64,000 nt of DNA from positions 310,001-374,000 of the forward strand of contig CAVZRC010000004.1 in the NCBI GenBank assembly GCA_963777695.1. Direction: 5' to 3'. Under the pieces are notes generated by a model, which saw nothing but the letters and a program-made list of their open reading frames with translations, was not told the DNA's origin and searched no databases. The translations under genes and the position numbers were made by a program. Each line of letters starts with the position of its first letter. Position 1 is the stretch's first letter. The DNA is from CAVZRC01 sp963777695 (lineage in GTDB: Bacteria; Planctomycetota; Planctomycetia; Isosphaerales; Isosphaeraceae). Shown here piece after piece: positions 28,801-38,936 of the stretch.

Positions 28801-31774
28801 CTACTCGGCTGCACGTCGATTACCGATCAGAGTTGCCGCGATCGCGATGGCCTCGAGGCGTTGATCGGGCGTTTCCAGGCTTTCCGCCAGTCGAAGCGCA
28901 CCGGCGACGTCGCCGTGCTGGCCGAGCTCTCTCACCAGGGCAGTTAACTGGAAGTTGCGCTGCTGTACAGGGAGCGACCGTGCCCTGCGGATGACTTCCT
29001 CCACCTCGCCGAGTCGGACCCGCAATGGCACGGAGAGCTCCAGCCTCTGATGCTCGGCCCACCTCGGCTCGACCTCGTACTCGTAATCGACGAACTGGCT
29101 GGCGATGGTGGCCATCGTGCGACGGGTTTTTCCCATGTGCGCCTGAGCGTCCTTCGGCTCCTTGGCCTCGGCGCACTCCAGCGCCTGGCGGATCAGCCGC
29201 TTCGCCGTCGGGGTATCTGCGGTCGCATCGTGTCCATCGGCCAACTTCTGCAACGCCCTCACCTTTTCGAATGGTGGATAATCCCGGATGGACTCCACCG
29301 TGTGGGCCGCGGTCGCCAGGTCGCCGGCCTTGACCTGGAGCTCCGCGAGCATGGACAGGCTGCGCGACCGCAACGGCTCGGCCTGCGAGAGGGCCGCCAC
29401 GATGGCCTCACGAATCAGACGACGGGCTTCGTCCTGGTATCCACACCCGAGTTGATTCCGGGCGATCACGATCTGGGCGACGATCCTTTGATCGGGCGCC
29501 TCGGTCGGCGCTGGCGAGGTTTATCGCTCGATTCATCCCCTCGGTGGCGGCGGCCCGGTCGCCAGCATCGGCCTGCAACCTGGCGACGATCGCGAGGGTC
29601 CCCGGCTTGATCGCGTCGTAGAAGCCGTCGCTGGGACCGGGAAAGTCCTTTCGCCTCACGTCAGGGATCGCGTCGGCGGTCTGTCGGGCCGGGGCGAGCT
29701 CGCCCGCCTTGGCTTGCAGGTGGGCAATCGTCGAGAGGATGCGGGCCTGGAGGAGCGGATCCGGGATACCTCGCACCACCTGGACGATCCTCGGCAGCTC
29801 GCGCCGGGCCGACGCGCGGTCATTGAGCTGGAGCGACTCGGCACCGATCGTGATCTTGATCGGTCCAAACCAGTCTTCCGGGAAATGCTGGTCGGCGAGC
29901 GATCCGAGGATCTCGCGGAGTGCTGATAGCTTGCCGTACGTGCCGAGTCCCCGCATCAGCTCGAGCGCCCCGTCTAATTCTCCCATCCGTGTCATTGCAC
30001 TCGCGATGTAGGCCATCGCCCTCTCGCGAACTTCCGGATCCGTGAGCCGGGAGGCCGCCTGGCGTGCCTCATCGATGATCGCCCTGCCCTGAGCCGGGTC
30101 TCCGGCCTTGAACAGTTCCGTCCCGAGGCCAGCGAGTGCCATGACCTTGAGTATGTCCTTTTGTGATCGGATCGCCGCGACGGAGCGATCCAGGAGCACC
30201 CGGGCCGCTTCGCGGTCGCCCAGGGCGATCCGCTCCCGTGCGATCATCATGAGGAGTTCGCAGGAGACCAGCGGCCCGACCTCGTGGTTCTCTCGTCGGG
30301 CTTCCCGGCCATCCCTGACCATGTATAACTCCTGGACCTTGGAGAATCCCGCGAGTGAGTCTACGAGTCTGACTGCTCGATCCAGGGACTTGCGCGCCGC
30401 GACGAGATCGCCCGCTTGGCGCTGGAGCCTCGCGACTTCGGGCAAGATCCCAAAGATCTCCATGTCACCCCAGTCATTCTTCTTGAAATCGAAACGATCA
30501 CAGGCCTCGGAGACCCGATCGAGCGTCTCGAACGCCGTGGTGCGTTCGCCGATTTCGACCTGGGCCTCGCCGATCGAAATCAGTGCCATCAATTTCATGC
30601 CGCGTCTCTCGGCATCCGGGCCGGTATCCGCCATCGCATCCTTGGCCGCCTTTTGCAACGACAGGCGCAACGACTCCCGAGAGCTCTCCGCCGACTTCGG
30701 CGGGGCCGCCTGTGTCCCCAGCACCAGCGTCAGCCCCACCAACATCGCTCCCACCAGGCCGAGTCCTTCCGGCATGGTCAATTTCATCGAACGGTCCTCC
30801 ATGTTCAGGATCCGACGGATCCGGGCCATGATCTGGCGATCGGCCATGGCCATCACGGGCACGGCGGGATGTCGTCCTCGATGAGTGCCCGAGAGGGCCA
30901 CGAGCATCTCGACATAAGCCTCGGGCCGACCCGTCCGGGTCACGACCAGTCGATCGCAGCAGAGCTCGCGCTCGAGCCGCACCCAACCCGAGAGCCACCA
31001 GGCCACCGGGTGGAAGAACAGCAGCGATTCCACGAACCGTTGCAACAGGTTGACGAGGTTGTCCCGTCGCTTCAGGTGTGCCAGCTCATGGAGCAGGACC
31101 ATCTCGAGTTGCTCGACGCTCCAGCCCGCGATCGCGGCGGGCGGCAGGAGGATCAGCGGGCGGATGACGCCGATCAGGATCGGCGCGGCGATGCGATCGC
31201 AGACGGCGACGCCGACTTTACGCGCCATCCCGAGCGAGTCGGCCAGCGCCCGGCAGAGTCGCGGGACCTCGCCGGACTCGACGACCCGGCTCGACCGTCG
31301 GATCCGCTCGACGCCGACAAGCCCCGTGGCGAGCAGGACCATGTTGAGCGGGACGCCGGCCAGCCAGAGCCAGGGGAGTCCGACCGCGAGGCTCTCGAGC
31401 CGGGCACGGAGACTTCGACGATGGTTGTTCGTCCGCTCGTCGAGCACGACTCGCGGCTCCGTCGGGCGAGGCCCGGGGATGTTCACGGCCGCAACCGACC
31501 GCGTCGGCAGGTCGCCCGAGACCATCGACTCGACACGAGGATTCGGAATCGTTGCCGGCTCGAAGACGCATGCGAATATCACCACGGGAGCGATCGTCAG
31601 CATCCCGAGGCCGATCAGTGCCATCGCGTAACGGACCTCGGGCCGGGCCGACCGCGAGAGCCGTCGCACGAAGGCGGCCACCAGGCCGATGGTCGTCCCG
31701 ACCCAGAGCAGGTGCAGCATCGTCCAGCCCGCCGCCGTCCAGGCCGGCGACGCGGTCATCGAGGTCGCGTTCAT
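28801..31774 (-). CDS. M56 (BlaR1/MecR1-type) membrane metallopeptidase with long helical-repeat C-terminus (one frame break)
   Basis: A membrane-bound zinc protease, about 990 residues after repair. The N-terminal 340 residues form the M56 unit: membrane helices near 15-35, 48-70 and 130-152, then the zinc site HELAH at 229-233 with RLERELCCD (third-ligand Glu near 268-270). A fourth helix follows near residue 345. BlaR1 would next carry a penicillin-binding sensor; here there are instead some 600 residues of TPR-like helical repeats with a recurring pattern of short helices such as GDREAARVLLDRSVAAIRSQ and GDLATAAHTVESIRDYPPFE. Near 29513 one extra base breaks the frame after RAINLA; the second frame continues PTEAPDQRIVAQIVIARNQ. 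The start overlaps the blaI stop by ATGA. Confidence 0.88.
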
Positions 31775-32187
31775 GACCTGACTCCTTCCTGCGACGCGGA
31801 CGACTTCCGATCGGATCGGGCCTTCAACATGTCCATGATTTCCTGGCATTCGCGTTCGTCGAGGTCTCCTTCCTGGATCAGGTGGGCGACCAGGCGGCGG
31901 GCCGAGCCGTCGAACACGTGCTGGACCAGCTTGCCGAGCAGGCCCGAGACGGCCGTCCGGCAACTGACCCTCGCCGACCAGAGATAGCCCCTCGGCCCGT
32001 CCTCGCGACGGACCAGCTCCTTCTCGAGCATCATCTTGAGCATCGTGGCGACGGTCGTCGTCGCCACGGCCCGGCGAGTCTGGAGCGCCGAGTGGACCTG
32101 CCCCAACCCCGCCGGACCGATCTCCCACAGGACTTTCAGGATCTCCAGCTCGCCGTCGGTCGGCTGCCGGCTCGCTCGCCTGGCCAT
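31771..32187 (-). CDS. BlaI/MecI/CopY-family transcriptional repressor
   Basis: A 138-residue winged-helix repressor. It has the family N-terminus (PTDGELEILKVLWEIGPAGL), the recognition-helix region (TTTVATMLKMMLEKELVRRE) and a dimerisation tail with GKLVQHVFDGSARRLVAHLI. The start at 32187 follows GGAGGGGG. The stop overlaps the M56 protease start (ATGA), so the two are translationally coupled. In the known systems the M56 partner triggers cleavage of the repressor when it senses a ligand; here the sensor domain is different. A perfect 14-base palindrome at 32370-32383 overlaps the probable promoter. Confidence 0.93.
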   Translation of the reverse strand: MARRASRQPTDGELEILKVLWEIGPAGLGQVHSALQTRRAVATTTVATMLKMMLEKELVRREDGPRGYLWSARVSCRTAVSGLLGKLVQHVFDGSARRLVAHLIQEGDLDERECQEIMDMLKARSDRKSSASQEGVRS

Positions 32188-32273
32188 CGTGGCACCCCCT
32201 CCATGGTGAATCCTCCGTAACGCGCCTGAGAGCTTGTGATGAACTGTTAGCCCGGATTCCTCGGCATTTCCGA

Positions 32274-32334
32274 CTGTGGCCGGGGTCTGTGACCCCGGGA
32301 GTGCCCTCTCCGGCCTCACAGAGGCCGGCCACAG
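32274..32334. repeat. REP-like double hairpin upstream of blaI
   Basis: Outer arms CTGTGGCCGG (32274-32283) and CCGGCCACAG (32325-32334) enclose two hairpins: one with CCGGGGTC-TGT-GACCCCGG and one with CCGGCCTC-ACA-GAGGCCGG. The layout is that of a paired REP/BIME unit. It lies between the probable promoter at 32370-32399 and the blaI start, so it would be in the mRNA leader. Confidence 0.8.
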
Positions 32335-32369
32335 CGGACGGGGAGTTCATGACACGCTCTGACGGAGCG

Positions 32370-32399
32370 ATTTCTATAGAAATAGAAGGCGTGGGTCAA
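32370..32399 (-). promoter_or_regulatory. Probable blaI promoter with a perfect 14-base operator palindrome
   Basis: ATTTCTATAGAAAT (32370-32383) is a perfect palindrome. On the minus strand TTGACC (32394-32399) precedes a TATAGA (32373-32378) by 15 bases, a slightly short but usable promoter. The palindrome covers the -10 box, where a BlaI-type repressor would act. The spacing to the blaI start is about 183 bases. Confidence 0.55.
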
Positions 32400-32467
32400 G
32401 TGCAATGAGATCAGGCGGGGAGCTGCGGAAGTCCACGACTCGCGAGGGCGGGAATCCGGATCATCGG

Positions 32468-35069
32468 TCAGGTATGCCGCCGATGACTTCGGTCGTGGTG
32501 GACCTCCAACACCTCGGCCGGGCGGCGAATGATGTCTTGAGATTCCGCGACGGACATGGCCGACGCGACCGATTTGGCCACGGAGGGAGCGGCCGCCAGG
32601 CTCCTGCGGCTGACGAGCTGACTCCTCGAGACGCCCGGCTGGAAGATGTTGTAGTAACCGAGGTATCTAACATAAACGAACTTGTTCACCACCCTCGGCT
32701 CGAGCAGCGAGAGGGTGGCCGTGCCGTTGACGACCGGGGCCGCCTGGTAGAAGGCACGGCCGTTGACGAAGAACACGGCGGTGCCCTCCGTCGTGCCCGA
32801 GCCGGGCGGAATGACGCCGATATCGGCCACGAGCTCCGCCGCGACGATCTTGCCGTGCGTGTTCCGGACGGCCTCAACCGTCAAGGTCGGGGCCGTGCCG
32901 GCGCTGGTGATGTACTGGGAGATGGCGCCGGAGGCGCTCGCCGCGAATGTGGAATCGCCCGAGTACACGGCCCCGACCGAGTACAGCCCGTAGCCCAGCG
33001 TCGAGGTGGTGAAGGTCGCCACGCCGGAGGACGCGAGCGTTCCCGTGCCGATCGGGGTATCGCCGGTGTAGAAAGTGACCGTGCCCGTCGGAGTGCTTCC
33101 CGAGGAGCTGACCGGAGTGACCTGGGCGGTGAACGTCACCGGCTGGCCGGCCGCGGCCAGCGGGCTGGAGCTGGTCACGGTGGTCGTCGTCTGCTGGAGG
33201 GCGACGATGGTCAGCGTGCCGGGCACGTCCGCGGTGGTATAGTTCGCCGAGCCGCCGCCGCTGATGTCGATCGCGTAGGTGCCCGCGGCGCTGGTCGACG
33301 TCGCCGTGGTGCTCAGGCTCGGCGCCGTGGTGACGCTGTCGCCGGGGAACAGTCCGGTCGCCGTGTAGGTCAGGGTGGGGATCGCCTGGCCCTGGTTGAT
33401 GGTGAAGGAATTGGCCGTCAGGGTGAGCGGAGCCGGGGTGATCGTCCCGGTCAGGCCGGTCGGCTGGGTCAGGACATAGTCGCCCGCCTCGGCGCCCGTG
33501 AGCGACAGGTCGGTCACGGTCACGGGGATGCTCGTACCGACGTCCGGGCTGGAGTAGGTGGCGGTGTATCCGGTGGGGCTCACGGCGACCGAGTCGCCGC
33601 TCAAGACGCCCGTCAGGACCGCCGAGCTGGTGTCGAGCGTGGCGGTCGTCGAGGCGTCATAGGTCTTGGACTCCACCGTGATGCCCGAGACGGTGAGCGC
33701 GACCGGGGCGACGGTGATCGTGACGGGTGTCGTCGAGGTGCTGCCGGCATATGTGTCGGTCGAGGGATCGGGGATGTAGACGGCATAGACCTGATGCGGC
33801 GAGCCCGAGGCATTCAAGTCGACCGAATCGGTGGCGATCCCGCTGCCATTCAGCGCGACGGGTGAGCCGAGCTCGGTCCCGCCCTCGGTCGGATTGCCGT
33901 CGTAGAAGGCGACCGTGCCGGTCGGCGTCCCATCGCTGCCGGTCACCGTGGCCGTCAGCGTGACCGACTGCCCATAGGTGATCGAGGAGGATGACGTCGC
34001 GATTGCGACCGACGAGGACGACGAGACGTTGGTCAGGACGACATCGTCACCGCTGGCCCCGCCCTGGTAGGTGATCCGGAAGATCGAACTGCCGAACTGG
34101 ATCTCGCCGCCCTCGAGGTCGCCGGCAAATATGCCGGAGACGGGCGAAGCACTATTGTTCTCGATGATCGTCAAGGCGTCGCCGAGGGTCGGCGAATAGC
34201 CGCCGCCGATGGAGGCGTCCAGCGTGGCGTTGCCCAGGGCGACGGCACCGCTGGCGACCACCTGGCTGTAGCCGGTGACCCCGTTACCGGGTGAAGTGCC
34301 GTCCAGATCGGCGACGAACTTCGAATTACTGTCGAAGGTCAGGCTGCCGGCGGTCAGCATGCCCGGGCTCGGGCTGTGACCGGGGCTGACCGTCCCGCCC
34401 ACATTCGTCACCCCACCGACCGTGCCGTTGCCTCCCACCACGCCCTGGAAATTGTCGACTGTGCCGACGGTGTTGTCGACCAGGAGGGTCGTCGTGGGGC
34501 CGTTGATCGTCGTGGTCCCTGAGTAGCTCGTCGCGCCTTGCAGATCCAGAGTGCCCCCGCCCGAGACGTTCAATTGCGTCGAGGATGTCGCGGAGTCCAG
34601 GGTCAAATCGAGGGTCCCGCCACTCGCGACCGAGATCGTGTTGCCGGCGAGGTCGATGTCCATCGCGGTTGACGTTCCCGCCGTGTAGGTGGTGTCGAGC
34701 TTCGAAGCCACGACGACTGCATTGCCGGCCAGCGTGTATCCCGATGCCTCGATCGTGATCGAATTGAAACTTGTCCCGGCCGGGAAGTCGTTCGAGGGGC
34801 TCAGGTTGGTCGCGTTGGCCGGGAATAGGAGGTCATAGCCGGGCAACGGCTGCCGTGTCACCGGCCCAGTTATCAGGGGTTGTCCAGTCGCTGCCGACGG
34901 CACCGGTCCAGGTTGACGTCCCGGTGGATGGCGTCAGCCGCATCTCGAGCCCTTCCAGACGCGGACGATGGACATGGCGGCTGACAGCACCAAGGCCCCG
35001 GCGCCCTCCAGCTCGGCGCCCGCGACCGATCCCTTGCCTCGCCGACTCGCCCCAGAAGAAACCGAGCAT
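32468..35069 (-). CDS. Large secreted protein with LEPR-XLL variant, passenger-like repeats and Ig-like/MBG domains (one frame break)
   Basis: About 866 residues after repair. The start at 35069 gives a basic leader and PRLEGLEMRLTPS (residues 36-48), a clear LEPR-XLL variant, followed by a pattern (STWTGAVGSDWTTPDNWAG) seen at the start of planctomycete autotransporter-like passengers. Near 34851 one extra T breaks the frame; it then continues PGYDLLFPANATNLSPSNDF. Next are beta-helical repeats (GGTLDLTLDSA, GGGTLDLQGATSYSGTTTING), a bacterial Ig-like domain (ITYGQSVTLTATVTGSDGTP), MBG domains (LTVSGITVESKTYDASTTAT; LTLTANSFTINQGQAIPTLT) and a second Ig-like domain. A surface or matrix role is likely; no enzyme domain is seen. 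Confidence 0.82.
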
Positions 35070-35453
35070 GAATGCGCCCCTACCCTTGAACCCCGACCAC
35101 CGACCCGACCGCGATCCGCCCTACCGCCCGACGACCAACATTCCTCGACTCGCCCAACCGGCACTCTGGACGTAACGCGACACGGTCTGAATCGTTCCGT
35201 TGACTCGCCATCATCTCCCGACCTATACCGGCTGGTCTAATCGAGAGACACGACCACCCATTTCGGGCAGGAGCCGGAAAGACATTCCCTACCAGTCTAT
35301 CCGCGCCAACGAGAAAATGGGGGACTTGGCGACTTTGGACAGAGATGCATGGACGGCCCGGATCGAATATGGCGTTTTTGTCGATTCCTCCAATTCGTGC
35401 ATGCTATCACTAACTGGAGAAGCCTTAGCAAGCTGGTTGGGGGTCTGCTCTAG
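35070..35453. other. Region between surface protein and IS
   Basis: 384 bases up to the IS. One plus-strand frame (35200-35472) runs through it and into the IS end, so it cannot be a complete gene. It includes EALASWLGVCSRAD just before the insertion point. I cannot tell whether this is a gene broken by the insertion or chance. Confidence 0.4.
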
Positions 35454-36831
35454 GGCGGACGAAAGAAAATAACTGGTCCACTCATTGAGGCATTGGTGGT
35501 AGACTATCGGCCTTGCTCAAGGAGGCCGAACCATGGAAATCACAGCAGGGTTGCGCGACTTGCTGACCGAGACGGCCGAGTCGCTGTCCGGAGCGGAACG
35601 TCGCCGCTTCATGGCCAACACTCTCAATAAGCTCCGACTCGGGCAACGCGAAGCCGCATGCCTGTTCGGCTGGGGCCGGGATACGCTCCGCAAGGCCTGC
35701 CACGAGATGCGCACGGGCCTCACGTGCGCCGATGCCTTCTGCCGCCGCGGACGCAAGCCGATCGAGTTCCATCTGCCCCATCTCTTTGACGACCTTCGTG
35801 GCCTGGTCCAGGACCATCTTCAGACCGACCCCACCTTCCAGACCACCGGCTTGTATTGTCGCTTATCGGCCCCCGAGGTCCGCAAGCAGTTGATCGAACG
35901 CGGGAGCTACACCGACGAGCAGTTGCCTTCCGTCCAAACCATCGCCTCCAAGCTCAACGCACTGGGCTTCCGCCTCCGCACCGTCGTCAAGAGCCGACCC
36001 CAAAAAAAGTGAAGGAGACCGATGCGATCTTTCAGAACGTGACCGAGGCCCACCGCCGTGCGGCGCGCTCCGAGGAGACCCTCCGCCTGTCCTGTGACGC
36101 CAAGGCCCCGGTCATCATCGGGCCGTTCTCGCGCGGCGGCAAGAGCCGCCGGGGCACCCGGGGTGCCGATCACGACTTCAAGCCGTGGGGAAAATTAACC
36201 CCCTTCGGCATCTTCTTACCCGATCAGAAAGAGTTAAACTTCTATTTCACCTCCTCGAAGGTGACGAGCGATTTCATCGCGGATCGGCTCGAACAGTGGT
36301 GGCTGGGGAATCGGGGACGCTATCCCCGGATCCGCAAGTTGCTGCTCGACCTGGATAACGGGCCGGAGAACCACAGTCATCGTAGCCAGTTCATCTATCG
36401 GCTGGTGCGATGGGCACAAGCGATCCAACTGACGGTGGAGCTGGTCTACTATCCGCCGTATCATAGCAAATACAATCCGATCGAACGCTGCTGGGGTGTG
36501 CTGGAGGTCTACTGGAATGGGGAACTGCTGGACAGCGAAGCGGCGGTCCTGGGTTTCGCCGCCAACATGACCTATGCCGGGAGACATCCGCATGTGGATC
36601 GCGTGAGCGCGACGTACTGCAGCGGCGTGCGCCGGAGTAGCGCCGAGAGGAAGATGTTGGAAGGGCGACTGACGCGCCTGCCGAGCTTGCCCAAGTGGTC
36701 GGTGACCATCGCGCCGCCCGAGCCCGGTGCGATCATCCTCCCAAGTTGAAGGACCGGCCGCACGCGTTCCGGCTTCCAGAGACAAATGTCGGATAGCTGC
36801 CGGGTGGACCAGTTATTTTCTTTCGGCCGCC
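35454..36831 (+). mobile_element. Complete ISAzo13-family insertion sequence
   Basis: A 1378-base element with near-perfect terminal inverted repeats of about 28 bases. The left end begins GGCGGACGAAAGAAAATAAC and the right end, read inwards, GGCGGCCGAAAGAAAATAAC; both continue TGGTCCAC. A TAG triplet flanks each end and may be the target duplication. It encodes one transposase in two overlapping frames. The element sits about 190 bases upstream of tRNA-Cys. Confidence 0.9.
35533..36749 (+). CDS. ISAzo13-family DDE transposase, made by -1 frameshifting
   Basis: The first frame (35533-36012, 159 residues, AAGGAGG 7 bases before the ATG) encodes the helix-turn-helix DNA-binding part (NKLRLGQREAACLFGWGRDT) and stops at TGA right after CCCC-AAAAAAA-G. 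The second frame carries the catalytic domain: LSCDAKAPVIIGPFSRGGKS (first Asp), LLLDLDNGPENHSHRSQF (second Asp) and YHSKYNPIERCWGVLEVYW (Glu). The heptamer A_AAA_AAG, in the phase of frame 1, is the classic -1 slippery site. After slippage the reading becomes ...CCA AAA AAA GTG AAG, giving a full-length product of about 405 residues. Confidence 0.9.
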
Positions 36832-37022
36832 TAGGACGAGGTCCCACCGCTTTCGTCGATGTCATCTCTGAGGCCCTCGACCGATCGAAAAGCGCACGCC
36901 ATCAGAAGCCTTATCGCTACTTGGATTAGGTCGTTGCGCAGGTTACCCAATCCGCATGGCTAACACGAGCGCAAGCGGGCTTGCAGCGGGTGCCGCTGGC
37001 CCGTTAAGATCTTGGTTTCAGT

Positions 37023-37094
37023 GGCTCCGTAGCCAAGTGGTAAGGCGACGGTCTGCAAAACCGTTATACGTCGGTTCGACTCCGACCGGAGCCT
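37023..37094 (+). tRNA. tRNA-Cys (GCA)
   Basis: A 72-base cloverleaf. The acceptor arms are GGCTCCG and CGGAGCC (37087-37093), with discriminator T at 37094, as usual for tRNA-Cys. The D arm is GCC AAGTGGTAA GGC. The anticodon stem is ACGGT/ACCGT around CTGCAAA, with anticodon GCA, and the T arm is GTCGG TTCGACT CCGAC. CCA is not encoded. Confidence 0.96.
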
Positions 37095-37335
37095 CTTGCC
37101 CCCCTCTCCAACCCAGACACGCACGGACGCGCCGAATCCCGTCAATATCCTTCACTCCACACGACTTGCGACAGCCCGGCAAGCGATCAATCCTCCGACG
37201 AACCGCGCCGAGATGTGCCGGCCTGCGTAGGGTCGAGTCTCTCGGATACCCCCAATTCACCCCACGATCTTCCGGGAGGGGATCGGCCGATGAGGTCATC
37301 CTGCCGGATCTCGCGTCGATGCGACCCACCTGGGG

Positions 37336-37500
37336 ATGCTCAGGCTCGGGTGGGTCTTCGACTGGCAGTCGGTCGAGCGTGATGCTTTGGTCATCGAGGA
37401 TGAGCGTGGGGTCATGTTGGCTGAGGAGCTGTACGGCGACGTGGACAACAGAACCTATCGCGTCGTGGCGTTTCGGTGGCCCGAGAGTGAGGATCAGTAG
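37336..37500 (+). CDS. Small protein of 54 residues, function unknown
   Basis: A short open frame starting MLRLGWVFDWQSVERDALVI and ending RVVAFRWPESEDQ. The composition (acidic, with well-placed Trp, Tyr and Val) looks like a compact beta-rich domain and unlike unused frames nearby. The ribosome binding site is weak (CTGGGG directly before the ATG), so translation could begin elsewhere. It lies 240 bases after tRNA-Cys and ends facing the lipoprotein genes on the other strand. Confidence 0.5.
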   Translation: MLRLGWVFDWQSVERDALVIEDERGVMLAEELYGDVDNRTYRVVAFRWPESEDQ

Positions 37501-37581
37501 CGGCTCCTGACCATCCGCGAGAAGCTGCGGGTTGGAGCAATCGAGCGTGCGGGGGGACCAACCATGACGACACATCGAAGC

Positions 37582-37953
37582 TCATGCGAACCACATCCTG
37601 CCCTTCGGGTTCCCGGACTTCCCGACCTCGGACTTCATCTCCTTGGCTTCCTTCGTTCGGGCCTGTGGCCTTCCAGACCCCGCCGGCTCGACATTCAGGA
37701 TCGGCGACGCTTCGGGGACCTCCCCCGCGCCGATCGTGCCGGTGGGCAACGGCATTTCCGTCGGCATCGGCGCAGAGCCACCGCCGACCGTCCCCGTGCG
37801 CCGGCCGAATCCGAGCCGCTCCATCAAGGTGGGTTTCTTGGGCGTGCCGCAACTCTCGCAGGAGACAGGAGCGGCCGATCGGCGGGCTTCGTGCGTGTTC
37901 GCGCAGCCGACGGACATGACCAGGGCGAGTATCAGGATGGTTGTGCGCAACAT
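37582..37953 (-). CDS. Small lipoprotein
   Basis: A 123-residue predicted lipoprotein. The start at 37953 gives a signal peptide with a lipobox (LILALVMSVGC), cleaved before Cys17. The mature part is low complexity with CESCGTPKKPTLMERLGFGR near its start, and a Pro/Gly/Lys-rich end. The lipoprotein gene just upstream (37994-38212) has a related PSLFDRLKFGRQ segment, so the two may form a pair. Function unknown. Confidence 0.65.
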   Translation of the reverse strand: MLRTTILILALVMSVGCANTHEARRSAAPVSCESCGTPKKPTLMERLGFGRRTGTVGGGSAPMPTEMPLPTGTIGAGEVPEASPILNVEPAGSGRPQARTKEAKEMKSEVGKSGNPKGRMWFA

Positions 37954-37993
37954 GATTGATTCTCGTGGTTGGAGGGACGCAGCGGATCGATCA

Positions 37994-38212
37994 TCAATGG
38001 GAGACGCTGCCTTCGACGACCACTTCGGGTTGGGCCGCGGCATCCCGCCTGGCCTTCTGCCGACCGAACTTCAGCCGGTCGAAGAGGCTGGGATTTTCCG
38101 CGATGATCCGCGTGTCATGGGCCGTCTGATCGGAATCGCTCCGCTGACTGGCCCGGGAACCGGTGCATCCGCAGGTGGCAATCAAGATAGTAAGCAGAAA
38201 GAAGGCGCGCAT
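37994..38212 (-). CDS. Small lipoprotein
   Basis: A 72-residue predicted lipoprotein, MRAFFLLTILIATCGC with Cys16 as the likely lipid site. The mature part is short and basic, with NPSLFDRLKFGRQKARRDAA, which matches PTLMERLGFGRR in the next gene. It ends 40 bases upstream of the second lipoprotein, on the same strand. Confidence 0.65.
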   Translation of the reverse strand: MRAFFLLTILIATCGCTGSRASQRSDSDQTAHDTRIIAENPSLFDRLKFGRQKARRDAAAQPEVVVEGSVSH

Positions 38213-38936
38213 GGCGATATCCCCGAATCGGCCGGCTCGGCTCCCCTCCGGGGACGGCGCGGCGGGCGAGGGTTATCCGGCAGACCTGCCGGAACTCGGA
38301 TGCGACGATCGAGATGTCGGGCGGTCAAGATGCGATATCGGGGTGGATGGGCGGATATGGAGCATCTAGCGTGCCAGACGGCAACCGGCCGGAATTTTTC
38401 GATCGGTGGACCTTGTCCGTATCAGGTAGCGGCGCAGCCCTGGCCGGCAACCCGATCGATGAGGCCGATACGCTCGACGAGGCCCGGCGGCTCTATGACC
38501 TTTCATGATTCTGGGAACTTAGACAGCCGTAATTTGAGGTTAGCATTGGTGCCCGTGCTAGTTCCGGGTCTCGAGATAGATCTTCATCTGTTCCAGAAGC
38601 TGCTCTATGGTCCGGCACTTGTGGTTTCACGTCACGTTCGCGTTCTACCTAAACCTCCCAGAATCGCGTTAACCTCCCGGTTGGAAAATCCTCTCGCTTC
38701 GAATCCGAGGGAAAGGACGACAGGAATCTCGTCGAGAATCAGGAGGGAAGCCAGTTGAATGGGTGAACGCAAGAGACCTCCCGGCGCCGAACTTCGAGGT
38801 CTCTGGCAGGAATGGCCGGACGGCGATGTCCGATCGCGTTTGCGGGACGCGAGGGCTTTGGTATGATGCAAGACGTTCCCCTGTTCAATGATGAGGCGAT
38901 GCGTTCGATTCCGCCACCAACAGAGAAGGCCCTCGG
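38213..38936. other. Intergenic region without a supported gene
   Basis: 724 bases between divergent genes. The largest frames here are Arg/Pro/Ser-rich and lack ribosome binding sites. On the minus strand at about 38566-38630 a short coding-like stretch ending KCRTIEQLLEQMKIYLETRN is cut off by an upstream stop, so it may be a gene remnant. Promoters for the divergent lipoprotein and membrane-protein genes are expected here. Confidence 0.4.

Noticed and set aside
35200..35472. Possible plus-strand gene of 90 codons
   Set aside because: It runs into the terminal repeat of the IS and has no ribosome binding site; at best a fragment of an interrupted gene.
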